A stretch of DNA of 64,000 bases from Acidiphilium multivorum AIU301 (GTDB taxonomy: Bacteria; Pseudomonadota; Alphaproteobacteria; Acetobacterales; Acetobacteraceae), in assembly GCF_000202835.1 (NCBI RefSeq), contig NC_015186.1, positions 806,001-870,000 of the forward strand, in the 5' to 3' direction. A program made the translations under genes and the position numbers. A model generated the notes under the pieces. The model was not told the DNA's origin and did not search any database. It saw only the letters and a program-made list of their open reading frames with translations. This document shows, in pieces, positions 55,274-63,821 of the stretch. Numbering within the stretch: position 1 is the first letter of the stretch; each line of letters starts with the position of its first letter.

Positions 55274-56098
55274 TCAACCGGGCTTCAGCATGTCGATGCC
55301 GAGATTCCACTTCCGGAAGATGGCGGCATAACTGCCGTTCTTCATCATGTCGGCGAGTGCCGAACTGACCGCCTTGTGCAGCGCCGCTTCGTTCTTGCGG
55401 ATGCCGATGCCGGTGGCGATCTTGTAATAGGGCGGGCCGCCCAGCGCGAATTGTCCCGGCGCCTTGTGGATGTAATAGCGCGCGGTTTCGTAGGCGACAC
55501 CGTAGGCGGCAACCTGGCCGAATTGAAGCTGCTGCAAGGCCTGCGTGTTTTCCGGAAACATCACGATATCGATCGGCTTCTTCCGCGCGCCTGCGAGTTC
55601 CTTGTTCGCTGCCTTCAGCAGCACCGTGGCCGTGGTGCCTGTGACCGTCGCAACCTTCTTGCCCGACAGACTTTCAAGCGAGGGAACGGCTCCCTTGCCT
55701 CGCTTCACGAGAACGGCCTCGTGCGAAATCATGTAGGGAATTTCGTCGATCACCTTGAGCCGTCCCGGCTTGATGAACAGCTGCGACATGATGATATCGC
55801 AGTGCGAGGCGAGCAGGGCAGGGATCAGCCCCGCAAAAGGCATGTTGATCCATTCGGGCTTCACGCCGAGATGGCTCGCGATGGCATCGCCAAGATCGAT
55901 GTCCAGGCCAACCGGCCTGGTCTCCGCATTCATGAATTCCATGGGCGGCAGATTGACGGCGCTGCAGATGCGCAGGGTGCCCGATTTCTCGATACTCGCG
56001 GGCAGGCCCGGGGCCGCGGCATGCGCCGTCGTCAATCCCGCCAGCCCGGCTCCCGCCAATACCCCCAGTGCCGAAAACAGCGCTTTCATTCGAGTCAT
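55274..56098 (-). CDS. Amino acid ABC transporter substrate-binding protein
   Basis: This 274-residue family-3 periplasmic binding protein has a signal peptide to about residue 28 (ending HAA). The mature part shows LRICSAVNLPPMEFMNAETR, GLDIDLGDAIASHLGV and GIGIRKNEAALHKAVSSALA. It starts the three-gene importer. The ligand is a polar amino acid or similar compound. Confidence 0.92.
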   Translation of the reverse strand: MTRMKALFSALGVLAGAGLAGLTTAHAAAPGLPASIEKSGTLRICSAVNLPPMEFMNAETRPVGLDIDLGDAIASHLGVKPEWINMPFAGLIPALLASHCDIIMSQLFIKPGRLKVIDEIPYMISHEAVLVKRGKGAVPSLESLSGKKVATVTGTTATVLLKAANKELAGARKKPIDIVMFPENTQALQQLQFGQVAAYGVAYETARYYIHKAPGQFALGGPPYYKIATGIGIRKNEAALHKAVSSALADMMKNGSYAAIFRKWNLGIDMLKPG

Positions 56099-56471
56099 GA
56101 TCGGTCTCCATTCGAAGCGGTTGATCTGGTGACAGGGCTGTCAGCACCGGCCCGGATGGATGAAAATTAGGCCGCTGAATGCGGCGCAACAAGACAAAAA
56201 TATCAAAAAATATGCGTTTATAGAGCTATATGATCAAACAATAGCCAACTAACGAATAAAATCTATGCATACGAATTGAATATGAGCAAAACGAAGCCGG
56301 CTCACTTTTGCGGTGCGAAACGTGCCGCCGTGCCGTGCATCAAGCGAAGGCGCTGCCGGCAACACGCTCTGGCCCCTGCCATGACGCGGGTCCATTCTCA
56401 TCGCGATGGTTGCATGGGGGCGCATCGTCCCCGTTGCCGGCGCCGGCGTGATCGATCCGCCGGCCGTCCCC
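56099..56471. other. Intergenic stretch with AT-rich promoter-like core
   Basis: No gene is seen. The part from about 56180 to 56290 is AT-rich and is the likely promoter region of the minus-strand amino-acid importer. The rest, to 56471, is GC-rich and holds no supported frame. Confidence 0.5.
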
Positions 56472-57647
56472 TTATGCTGCGACCAGTTGCCGCAGGCTTC
56501 TGCGGGAGGGATTTTCGACGTAGCGGTGAACGAGCGCGGTTGAAACGCCCAGGATTGCAATATAACCGCACACCGCCGCCGCACATTCGAGCGCTGTCCC
56601 GTGCGCGACATAGGCCAGGAGAAAGCGCGCGCCTTTTTCCACGGGCGCCTGCATCAGATAAAGCGAGTAGCTCGCGGCCCCAACAAGGACGAACGGCTTC
56701 GAGGAAGCGAGGCGTCCAATGGGATTTGCCCTCGAACTCGCGGCAAGGATGACAAAGGGAAAGACCAGCACCGGCATGAAGTCGGCAAGGCGGCTCTGGA
56801 GCACAAACATCGCTTCCGTGGCGACGATCATCAAGAGTATCGGCACGGTCCAGCGGATACGGCGCACCGGCACCACGTCGACGATGCGGCGCAGCAGGCA
56901 CCCTTCCGTGAATTCGGCCGCCGCCCGCAGCAGCACCGGCCCTCCAAGGGTCACATTCATCGTGTGGCCAAATATCGTCGAATAACATGCCGCCAATGCC
57001 AACGGCAGCGCGACCGCTGCCGACATCACCAGACCATTGTTCAACTTCCGGAGGCCAAATGCGAGGAACGGGAAAAGGATATAGCAGAACATCTCCGCAC
57101 TAACCGACCATGCCGGATAATTCCAATTGAGATGGTCGGTTAGTCCCCAACTTTGCAGCATGAACAGATCGACCAGAAACTGGCCCGGTTCATAATTCCT
57201 CGGATTGAATGAAGGATCGCCCAGCGCAGGCCCCAGGACGACAATCACGACAAACAGCAGCATCGTGAAAAGATAGACCGGATAGAGGCGGGCGAGGCGA
57301 AGCCCGATGAATCGCCGGAATGCCGGCACCGTCGGCTGATGGAAATCGGCCGCATGGACATGCCAGATCACGAACCCGCTCAGTGTGAAAAACAGATCGA
57401 CGCCGAGATAGCCGAGTCGGATCACCCGCAGCGAACCCGCCGGATAGAGGTATGCGAACGCGCCGAAACTGTAATGAAATCCGACAACCCATAGTGCCGC
57501 AAGGGCGCGCAATCCCGTCAGTCCTTCCATCCGATCCGACTTTGCCGGCCGTGTTCGGATGTCGGCATATCCGTCGGGAATTTCAGCCAGACCCGGCATC
57601 GGGACGGATACATCCGTCTGGCCGGAAAACAGCGCCGGCCGGGTCAT
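56472..57647 (-). CDS. Membrane acyltransferase family 3 protein
   Basis: This 391-residue integral membrane acyltransferase (OafA/NodX/ExoZ type) has about 10 helices and the N-terminal motif LTGLRALAALWVVGFHYSFG with the presumed catalytic histidine; YLGVDLFFTLSGFVI follows. Such proteins O-acetylate surface polysaccharides or other glycans. The ATG at 57647 follows GAGGGGGG; a GTG at 57665 is an alternative. It stands alone. Confidence 0.9.
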   Translation of the reverse strand: MTRPALFSGQTDVSVPMPGLAEIPDGYADIRTRPAKSDRMEGLTGLRALAALWVVGFHYSFGAFAYLYPAGSLRVIRLGYLGVDLFFTLSGFVIWHVHAADFHQPTVPAFRRFIGLRLARLYPVYLFTMLLFVVIVVLGPALGDPSFNPRNYEPGQFLVDLFMLQSWGLTDHLNWNYPAWSVSAEMFCYILFPFLAFGLRKLNNGLVMSAAVALPLALAACYSTIFGHTMNVTLGGPVLLRAAAEFTEGCLLRRIVDVVPVRRIRWTVPILLMIVATEAMFVLQSRLADFMPVLVFPFVILAASSRANPIGRLASSKPFVLVGAASYSLYLMQAPVEKGARFLLAYVAHGTALECAAAVCGYIAILGVSTALVHRYVENPSRRSLRQLVAA

Positions 57648-58299
57648 CAGGCCCCCCTCGCGCACTGGCCCCGAACGGTGGCGAGCGCTCCGCGTCCAGC
57701 ATCCCGCGACGAGTGGCGGGCGAGGGGCAATCCTGATCCTGGCTCAACCGGGACCTGCGCCGCCCAGGCCTCACCACGCCACGTCAGAACAAGGCGAGGC
57801 GCCAGGCGAAAAGCCCGCAACATTCCAGTTGCGGTGAGAAGCCGAAATGAAAGAATGATTCTATTCCAATATAAACGCACATCTGCTCCAATGTATTTAT
57901 GACGATTTGGATTTAAAAGTGAGAAATAATGTTTCAAGTGTAAATAAATACATGTTGTTATATGCATTTTTAATATTCACGCCCGACGCGGCTCGTGACG
58001 ATGAATTTTCTGTTGCCCACATGGCGTCGATCGTGTCGCCACGCACGCTCCGGCCGATCCGGTCAATCCGGAACCGCGACACCGCCCGGCCGGCCTCCCG
58101 CATGTCGTGCCCCGGTCCGCTGGCCGCAACATATCGCAACAACTGTTACGAAACAGATACGTTAAATATGGGAAATCCGAAATCCGGCGCCCTTCACACG
58201 CACCATCTGCCCGAGCAAATTTCGCGTTGACCTTCCCACGATGGAAGGCCCCATATCGCTCCCGCCACCGAACGCCGATCCCAGCCAGGAATATCGCCA
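57648..58299. other. Divergent intergenic region, partly AT-rich
   Basis: This 650-bp gap separates the acyltransferase and the multicopper oxidase. An AT-rich core lies at about 57840-57980. A small inverted repeat CTGTT/AACAG (58143-58147 and 58152-58156) lies ahead of the oxidase gene and may belong to its control region. No gene is supported. Confidence 0.5.
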
Positions 58300-59814
58300 A
58301 TGTCCTCCCGCCTGACACGTCGCCTTCTTCTTGCCGCCGCCGGTTCCGCCGGTGCCGTTCCATGGGTTTCCGCGCAGGCCGGTCAGGCCCCTGCCGCGGC
58401 CGCGGGCGGGCATCGCCTGCTGGCCGGCACCCGCACCCTCGAGGTGAACGGCCGCGCGGCCCGGGTCTTCCGTCTCACCGCCGATAGCGGGCAAGCCGGG
58501 CTGTTCCTCGCACCGGGAGAGCGCTTCCGCGTCGATCTGACCAACACGCTCGACGAGCACACGATCATCCACTGGCACGGCCAGCTGCCGCCCTGGACCC
58601 AGGATGGCTTCCCCTGGCCGCAGACGCCGCCGCTGGCGCCAGGCGCGACCCGAAGCTACGACTACGCGCCGATCCCCGGCACCTACTGGATGCATTCGCA
58701 TGACGGCCTGCAGGAGCAGAGCCTGATGACGGCGCCGCTGATCGTCCGCACCGCCGCCGAGATGCGCGAGGACCGGCAGGACATCGTGCTGATGCTGCAC
58801 GATTTCAGCTTCAGGACGCCGGACGACCTTCTGGCCGGCCTGACGGGGGCGAAGCCTTCCGCCGTCCACGATATGGTCCGCCATGCCGAGAATGTCGCGG
58901 CGCCGGCCATGAACATGCATGGCATGGCCTCCGGCGGCATGGCGTCGATGTCCTCGGGCGACATGGGGCAGGGGCACTCCATGGGCGGCATGACCATGGA
59001 TGTGAACGATATCGACTACGACGCCTTCCTCGCCAACGACCGCACGCTCGCCGATCCCGAGGTGGTGCGCGTCGGGCGCAGCGGGCGCGTGCGCCTGCGC
59101 ATCATCAACGGCTCGTCCTCCAGCCAGTTCTGGATCGATCTCGGGACCCTCAAAGGCAGGATCGTCGCCGTCGACGGTCATCCGGTTCATCCGGTTGCCG
59201 GCGCCCGCTTTCCGCTCGCCATCGCCCAGCGGATGGACATCCTCGTCGACCTGCCGCCCTCCGGCGCCTTTCCCATCCTCGCGCGTCTCGAAGCCTCGCG
59301 TCGCCGCACGGGCATCGTCCTGGCAACGCCGGGTGCGCGCATCCCCACGATCGCCGAAGCGGGGCACGACAGGACGCCGCCGCTCGACAATGCGCTGGAA
59401 ATGCGTCTCACCGCGGCCCAGCCGCTAAGGCCGCGCAAACCCGACCTCGTGCACCGCATCGACCTGTCCGGATCGATGAAACCCTATCGCTGGGCGCTGA
59501 ACGGCGACTACTGGCCGCATGTCACGCCGCTCATGCTCGAAGCCGGGCAGCGCGTGGAAATCGAGCTGGTCAATCGCTCTTCCATGGCGCATCCTATGCA
59601 TCTTCACGGGCATGCCTTCCAGGTCATCGGCATCAACGGCAAGACGGTGAACGGCGCGGTCCGGGATACGGTTCTGGTCACCCCCCGGCACGGCCGCGTG
59701 CGGATCGCCTTCGATGCGGACAATCCCGGCCGCTGGGCCTTCCACTGCCATAACCTCTACCACATGGCGACCGGCATGATGACCGAGTTCCGCTATCGCG
59801 GGATCGCGGTCTGA
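58300..59814 (+). CDS. Tat-exported multicopper oxidase, CopA-like
   Basis: This 504-residue three-cupredoxin oxidase has an RR signal (SSRLTRRLLLAAAGSAG, residues 2-18). All copper motifs are present: HWHGQ, YWMHSHD, HPMHLHGH and HCHNLYHMATGM, where the last Met is the type 1 axial ligand. A Met-rich linker (about 205-233, NMHGMASGGMASMSSGDMGQ) is typical of copper-resistance oxidases such as CopA and CueO. It should oxidise Cu(I) in the periplasm. It starts a metal-resistance block. Confidence 0.93.
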   Translation: MSSRLTRRLLLAAAGSAGAVPWVSAQAGQAPAAAAGGHRLLAGTRTLEVNGRAARVFRLTADSGQAGLFLAPGERFRVDLTNTLDEHTIIHWHGQLPPWTQDGFPWPQTPPLAPGATRSYDYAPIPGTYWMHSHDGLQEQSLMTAPLIVRTAAEMREDRQDIVLMLHDFSFRTPDDLLAGLTGAKPSAVHDMVRHAENVAAPAMNMHGMASGGMASMSSGDMGQGHSMGGMTMDVNDIDYDAFLANDRTLADPEVVRVGRSGRVRLRIINGSSSSQFWIDLGTLKGRIVAVDGHPVHPVAGARFPLAIAQRMDILVDLPPSGAFPILARLEASRRRTGIVLATPGARIPTIAEAGHDRTPPLDNALEMRLTAAQPLRPRKPDLVHRIDLSGSMKPYRWALNGDYWPHVTPLMLEAGQRVEIELVNRSSMAHPMHLHGHAFQVIGINGKTVNGAVRDTVLVTPRHGRVRIAFDADNPGRWAFHCHNLYHMATGMMTEFRYRGIAV

Positions 59815-59835
59815 CGCAGGAGCCGGGCCGGAACT

Positions 59836-60810
59836 TCAGGACCGCGCCGCGGGGAGATGATGCCGCGAACAGTCCGTCGCGCACAGCGCGGCATCGGTCT
59901 CGATCTGCAGGGTGAGGTGGCCGATCCCGAAATTCAGCCGTATCGCCTCCGCGAGGCGGCCGGTGAAATCATCCCCGGGGTGGCCGCCGGGCGTCACGAC
60001 ATGCAGGGTCATGGCGCTGTCCGTGGTGCTCGTCGGCCACACATGCAGATCATGCACCGCCGATACTTCCGGCCAGTCCAGGACGAAATCGCGCAGCGCG
60101 GCGATATCGATGCCGTCCGGCACGCGGTCCATGGCAAGGGCGACCGAATCCCTGAGCAGCCCCCAGGTGCCGGCCAGGATGACGCCGGCGATGGCGAGGC
60201 TCGCCAGCGGATCGATGCGCTCCCATCCGGTCAGCAGGATCACGGCGCCGGCCACGACGACGCCGAGCGAGACGAGCGCGTCATAGGCCATGTGCTGGAA
60301 CGCGGCGCGGATATTGATGTCGGACCCGCGCCCCGCGGCGAACAGCCAGGCGGTGACGCCGTTGACGACGATGCCGATCGCCGCGACGATCATGATCGTC
60401 GCCGTGCCGACCGGGGCGGGCTCGAACAGCCGACGGATGGCCTCGACGGCGATGGCGCCGATGGAGATGAGCAGGATCGTCGCATTCATCAGCGCGGCGA
60501 GAATGGTGCCGCGCCCGAGGCCATAGGTATAGCGCCGGGAAGGGGACCGCTTCGCCAGAACCGCCGCCACCCAGGCCACGAGCAGGCCCAGCACGTCGCC
60601 GAGATTGTGGCCGGCATCGGCGACCAGCGCCATCGAATGCGCCGCGATGCCGGCGATCACCTCGCCGACGACGAACGCGGAATTCAGGATCGCCCCGATC
60701 GCGAACGCCGCCCCGAAATCCGCCGGCGCATGGCTGTGCCCGGGGCCGTGGGAATGGCCGTGATGGTCATGGCCGGCATGGGCGTCATGAGCATGATGAT
60801 CGTGCGGCAT
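59836..60810 (-). CDS. CDF-family cation efflux protein
   Basis: This 324-residue cation diffusion facilitator starts with a His-rich metal-binding tail (MPHDHHAHDAHAGHDHHGHS). The membrane domain has the HSMALVADAGHNLGDV motif with the HxxxD metal site and a second site at HMAYDALVSLG; a cytoplasmic C-terminal domain follows. It probably exports Zn, Cd or Co by proton exchange. The ATG at 60810 follows GGAGGAG; more upstream sequence is in another gene's territory. It is 32 bases downstream of the Cys-rich membrane protein gene. Confidence 0.92.
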   Translation of the reverse strand: MPHDHHAHDAHAGHDHHGHSHGPGHSHAPADFGAAFAIGAILNSAFVVGEVIAGIAAHSMALVADAGHNLGDVLGLLVAWVAAVLAKRSPSRRYTYGLGRGTILAALMNATILLISIGAIAVEAIRRLFEPAPVGTATIMIVAAIGIVVNGVTAWLFAAGRGSDINIRAAFQHMAYDALVSLGVVVAGAVILLTGWERIDPLASLAIAGVILAGTWGLLRDSVALAMDRVPDGIDIAALRDFVLDWPEVSAVHDLHVWPTSTTDSAMTLHVVTPGGHPGDDFTGRLAEAIRLNFGIGHLTLQIETDAALCATDCSRHHLPAARS

Positions 60811-60842
60811 GGATAACTCCTCCGAACCGGCCGGATGCCGGG

Positions 60843-61550
60843 TCAGCAACAGCAGGTGCCGGTCCAGGCTTCGCGGCCTTCCCTGACCAGGAACCAGACA
60901 ACACCCAGAGAGGTCGCGGCGTCCACCCACCAGGCGCCGGTGACCGCCTGAACCGCCAGGCCGATCACGACGACCAGCGAGAGATAGAAGCAGGTTATGC
61001 TCTCCATCGCATCGGCCCGCATCGCGCGGCTGCCGAGCGCATCGGCGACGGCGATCTTGCGCCGCGCGAGCAGATACATCACCGGCATCGCCGCGAGCGT
61101 CACCGCGAGGCCGGGCCAGGAGAACGAAGCGCCGGCCCGCGCCGCCAGCCTGAACGCCGCCATGATGACGACAGAGGCGGCAAGGGCGAACAGCAGCCCG
61201 CCGGCGAGCCGGCCCGCGAGGCGTTCCGCCTGCTCGCCGAACGCCTCGCCGCGGCGCAGCTCCACGTTCAGGCGCCAGATCAGCACCAGCGCGGAGGCGA
61301 TCTCGATCACGCTGTCGATCCCGAAGGCGCCCAGCGCCACGCTGCGCGCCCGGAGCCCCGCCAGGATGGCCACCGTCGCCTCGATCGCCATCCAGCCAAG
61401 CGTTGCATATTCCAGCCGGAAGGCGCGCCCGATCAGCGCCGCCCTCTCCGCGCGCAGCGCCGGCGCCGGGCTCGTGCCGGCTGTTGGGCCGGCCGCGGCG
61501 CAGCAATGGTCCTGAAGTGCTGGCTCGATGGTGGCAGGGGCTTCGTCCAT
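60843..61550 (-). CDS. Cys-rich cation-transporter-like membrane protein
   Basis: This 235-residue protein has about six membrane helices and CDF-type features (FGIDSVIEIASALVLIWRL; RADAMESITCFYLSL) but lacks the cytoplasmic CDF domain. An N-terminal HCC and a C-terminal TGTCCC suggest soft-metal binding. A MerR-type promoter lies just upstream, pointing to metal-induced expression with the CDF gene downstream. The ATG at 61550 is used; GTG at 61556 is possible. Confidence 0.85.
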   Translation of the reverse strand: MDEAPATIEPALQDHCCAAAGPTAGTSPAPALRAERAALIGRAFRLEYATLGWMAIEATVAILAGLRARSVALGAFGIDSVIEIASALVLIWRLNVELRRGEAFGEQAERLAGRLAGGLLFALAASVVIMAAFRLAARAGASFSWPGLAVTLAAMPVMYLLARRKIAVADALGSRAMRADAMESITCFYLSLVVVIGLAVQAVTGAWWVDAATSLGVVWFLVREGREAWTGTCCC

Positions 61551-61586
61551 GATCACAAAAGCCTCGACAACGGGGATCGCCGCGCC

Positions 61587-61617
61587 AATCTCGACCCTGT
61601 AGCCGCTACAGGGTCAA
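61587..61617 (-). promoter_or_regulatory. MerR-type promoter and operator for the efflux genes
   Basis: A perfect dyad with 11-bp arms GACCCTGTAGC (61593-61603) and its complement (61605-61615) surrounds one central base. On the minus strand, -35 TTGACC (61617-61612) and -10 GAGATT (61592-61587) are separated by 19 bases that contain the dyad. Overlong 19-20-base spacers with a central dyad are the hallmark of promoters twisted open by metal-bound MerR proteins; the half-sites resemble CadR/PbrR/ZntR sites. The promoter points at the Cys-rich CDF-like gene. Confidence 0.85.
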
Positions 61618-61628
61618 GGAGGTGCGAT

Positions 61629-62024
61629 TTGCTCGGAATCGGCGAACTCTCCCGCAAGACAGGCGTCAGGATCGAGACGATCCGCTACTACGAGCGGATC
61701 GGCCTGCTGGCGCCGCCGGCCCGCACGGCGGGAAACTACCGCCGCTATCGCGAGACCGATGTCGGGCGTCTCCGCTTCATCCGGCGCGCGCGCGCCCTCG
61801 GCTTCCCGATCGACCGTATCGGCACGCTGCTCGCTCTGGCGGATCAGCGCGACCGCTCATGCGAGGATGTCGACGCGATCGCCCGCGACCATCTCGACGA
61901 GATCGATCGCAAGATCGCCGATCTCACCGCCCTGCGCCGCGAACTGGCATCGATGGTCGATGCCTGCTCCTCGCGCAGCATCGCCCGCTGCCGCATCCTC
62001 GGAGCCCTGGCGTCCGATCGGTGA
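61629..62024 (+). CDS. MerR-family metal-responsive regulator (CadR/PbrR-like)
   Basis: This regulator of 131 residues has the MerR helix-turn-helix (LGIGELSRKTGVRIETIRYY) and a dimerisation coiled coil. Cysteines at 78, 113 and 121 (SCED; ACSSRSIARC) match the three-Cys site of CadR/PbrR/MerR more than the CueR pair, so Cd, Pb, Zn or Hg sensing is likely. The TTG start at 61629 follows AAGGAGG by 6 bases. It diverges from the efflux genes across the operator. Confidence 0.88.
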   Translation: MLGIGELSRKTGVRIETIRYYERIGLLAPPARTAGNYRRYRETDVGRLRFIRRARALGFPIDRIGTLLALADQRDRSCEDVDAIARDHLDEIDRKIADLTALRRELASMVDACSSRSIARCRILGALASDR

Positions 62025-62055
62025 GCCGGCGCGCCGCGCCCTCGCGTCCGTTCCG

Positions 62056-63348
62056 TCACGCCGATCGCGCATGGACCTCGACGGTCAGGTGCGAAAGCGA
62101 TCTGAAGCGGGCGAGCTTCCGCTGGTAGTCGGCAGCGCCCAGCCCGCTCGCCGTCCGCACCGACAGGATGGCGCCCAGATGCCCCGGGCCGAGCCGCCAG
62201 AGATGCAGGTCCGCCAGTTCGTCGCCATCCGCCTCGATCGTCTCGCGCAGCCGCTGCGCGAGACGGCGGTCGGGGGTCATGTCCAGCAGGATCGCGCCGG
62301 TGTCGCGGATCAGGCCGAACGCCCAGCTCGCGATGACCAGCGCGCCGACGATGCCGACCGCCGGGTCCATCCATCGCCAGCCGAAGGCGCGCGCCAGCAG
62401 AAGGCCGACGATCACCAGGATCGACACCGCCGCATCGGTGGCGACGTGGATCACCGCCGCGCGCATGTTGTTGTCGCGCCCGGTGGTTTCATGGGCGTGC
62501 TCGTGCTCGACGAAGTTCACGGCGCCGCTGGCATCGCCGATGGCAACGACCGCGGTGAATTCATGCGGCTCGGGAATTTCCTCGTGCGATTCCAGGTAGC
62601 CGTCGGCCGCCGTCATCGTGAAGGCCTGGCGCCGGCCGCCGGCGCGGATCGTCTCGATCGTCACCGCCGCCGCCGTCGGCAGATCGCCATCCTCCGCCGC
62701 CAGGCGGAACCGCGGCGGCACGCCATCCTCGAAAATGCCGAGGCGCATGGCGGCACCGCCGATCGTCACGAGGTGCGTCTCGTCGTCATGGTGGTGGTCA
62801 TCCCCGGCGTGTCCGTGATGATGCCCGTGCCCGTGCCCGTGCCCGTGCCCGTGCCCATGTCCGTGGGCATGGCCGTGGCTGTGGCCATGGTCATGCCCGC
62901 CGGCGAGAATGAGCGCGCTGACCACATTGACGACGAGCCCGAGCCCGGCGATCGGCAGGGCCTCGGCAAAATCGATCGGCACTGGCGCGAAGAACCGCCT
63001 GATCGCCTCGTAGCCGATCAGCAGGGCGATCATCGCCAGGACGATGGCGCTGGTGAACCCCGCCAGATCGCCGAACTTCCCCGTGCCGAAGCTGAAGCGC
63101 GGATCGCCGGCGTGCTTGCGGGCGTAGCGATAGGCGAGGGCGGCGAGCAGCAGGGCGCCGGCATGCGTGCTCATGTGCAGGCCATCCGCCACCAGCGCGA
63201 TCGACCCGTACAGCGATCCGCCGACGATCTCCAGGATCATCATCGCCGTGCAGATCCAGATCACCCACCAGGTGCGGCGTTCGCTGCGCTCATGGTCGGC
63301 GCGCAGGAAAATATGGTCGTGCCCTGCGAAGGTCGTTTGATCAGACAT
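62056..63348 (-). CDS. dmeF: DmeF-type CDF exporter with His-rich loop
   Basis: This 430-residue CDF protein has the DmeF pattern: RRTWWVIWICTAMMILEIVG, then the metal site GSIALVADGLHMSTHAGALL, and a long cytoplasmic His-rich loop (about 145-190, mostly GH and HGH repeats) before the second half. DmeF proteins export Co, Ni or Fe(II). ATG 63348 is 7 bases after GAGG; GTG 63360, overlapping the repressor stop, is an alternative. It is cotranscribed with the RcnR-like repressor. Confidence 0.93.
   Translation of the reverse strand: MSDQTTFAGHDHIFLRADHERSERRTWWVIWICTAMMILEIVGGSLYGSIALVADGLHMSTHAGALLLAALAYRYARKHAGDPRFSFGTGKFGDLAGFTSAIVLAMIALLIGYEAIRRFFAPVPIDFAEALPIAGLGLVVNVVSALILAGGHDHGHSHGHAHGHGHGHGHGHGHGHHHGHAGDDHHHDDETHLVTIGGAAMRLGIFEDGVPPRFRLAAEDGDLPTAAAVTIETIRAGGRRQAFTMTAADGYLESHEEIPEPHEFTAVVAIGDASGAVNFVEHEHAHETTGRDNNMRAAVIHVATDAAVSILVIVGLLLARAFGWRWMDPAVGIVGALVIASWAFGLIRDTGAILLDMTPDRRLAQRLRETIEADGDELADLHLWRLGPGHLGAILSVRTASGLGAADYQRKLARFRSLSHLTVEVHARSA
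62822..62856 (-). repeat. 6-bp tandem repeat coding Gly-His in dmeF
   Basis: Five full copies of TGCCCG (plus strand) and a partial sixth encode consecutive Gly-His pairs on the minus strand. The unit is 6 bp, so slippage would change loop length without a frameshift. Confidence 0.9.
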
Positions 63349-63356
63349 GTCTTGCC

Positions 63357-63635
63357 TCACTTCAGATAGGCGCGGATCACGGCCAGGAGCTGCTCGGTCG
63401 CGTCGTTGTCCTGCGCGTCGGGATGGGTGTCCGCGTCCACGAGGTGCGAACGGACGTGATCCTCGACGACCTCCGCCATCAGCCCCGCGATCGCCCCGCG
63501 GACCCCGGCGATCTGCTGCATGACGGTCTCGCAGCCGGCCTCCGCCTCGAGAGCCCGCTCGATGGCCTCGACCTGGCCCCGGATCCGGCGGACGCGCGCC
63601 AGCAGCTTCCGCTTTTCACGAACGGTATGGGTCAT
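63357..63635 (-). CDS. dmeR: RcnR/DmeR-type nickel/cobalt-responsive repressor
   Basis: This 92-residue all-helical regulator of the CsoR/RcnR/FrmR family starts MTHTVREKRKLLARVRRIRG. The Ni/Co ligand set of RcnR is complete: His3, Cys35, His60 and His64. It is 8 bases ahead of dmeF. Metal binding should release it from DNA and switch on the exporter. FrmR-type formaldehyde sensing is less likely because His3, His60 and His64 are all present. Confidence 0.92.
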   Translation of the reverse strand: MTHTVREKRKLLARVRRIRGQVEAIERALEAEAGCETVMQQIAGVRGAIAGLMAEVVEDHVRSHLVDADTHPDAQDNDATEQLLAVIRAYLK

Positions 63636-63648
63636 CCGGCATCTCTAG

Positions 63649-63678
63649 CATACTCCCCCTCCCTATAACAGGGGGGCG
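63649..63678. promoter_or_regulatory. G/C-tract operator candidate for the RcnR-like repressor
   Basis: Upstream of dmeR, CATACTCCCCCTCCCTATAA is followed by CAGGGGGG, so two poly-C/G tracts face each other around a short AT core. RcnR/DmeR operators are built from G/C tracts with AT-rich flanks. Assignment is by resemblance and position. Confidence 0.5.
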
Positions 63679-63821
63679 CAGCGCCGCCGGACGGCCCCGG
63701 CGCGCGACCGCCCTTGACATGGGTCAACGCAGGAGCCGCCGGCCGATGCTATCCACAATGACCAGTATCGGCATCCGCGCGGATGCCGTTCCGGACAACC
63801 TCGAGCGGCGGATCCTGCACT

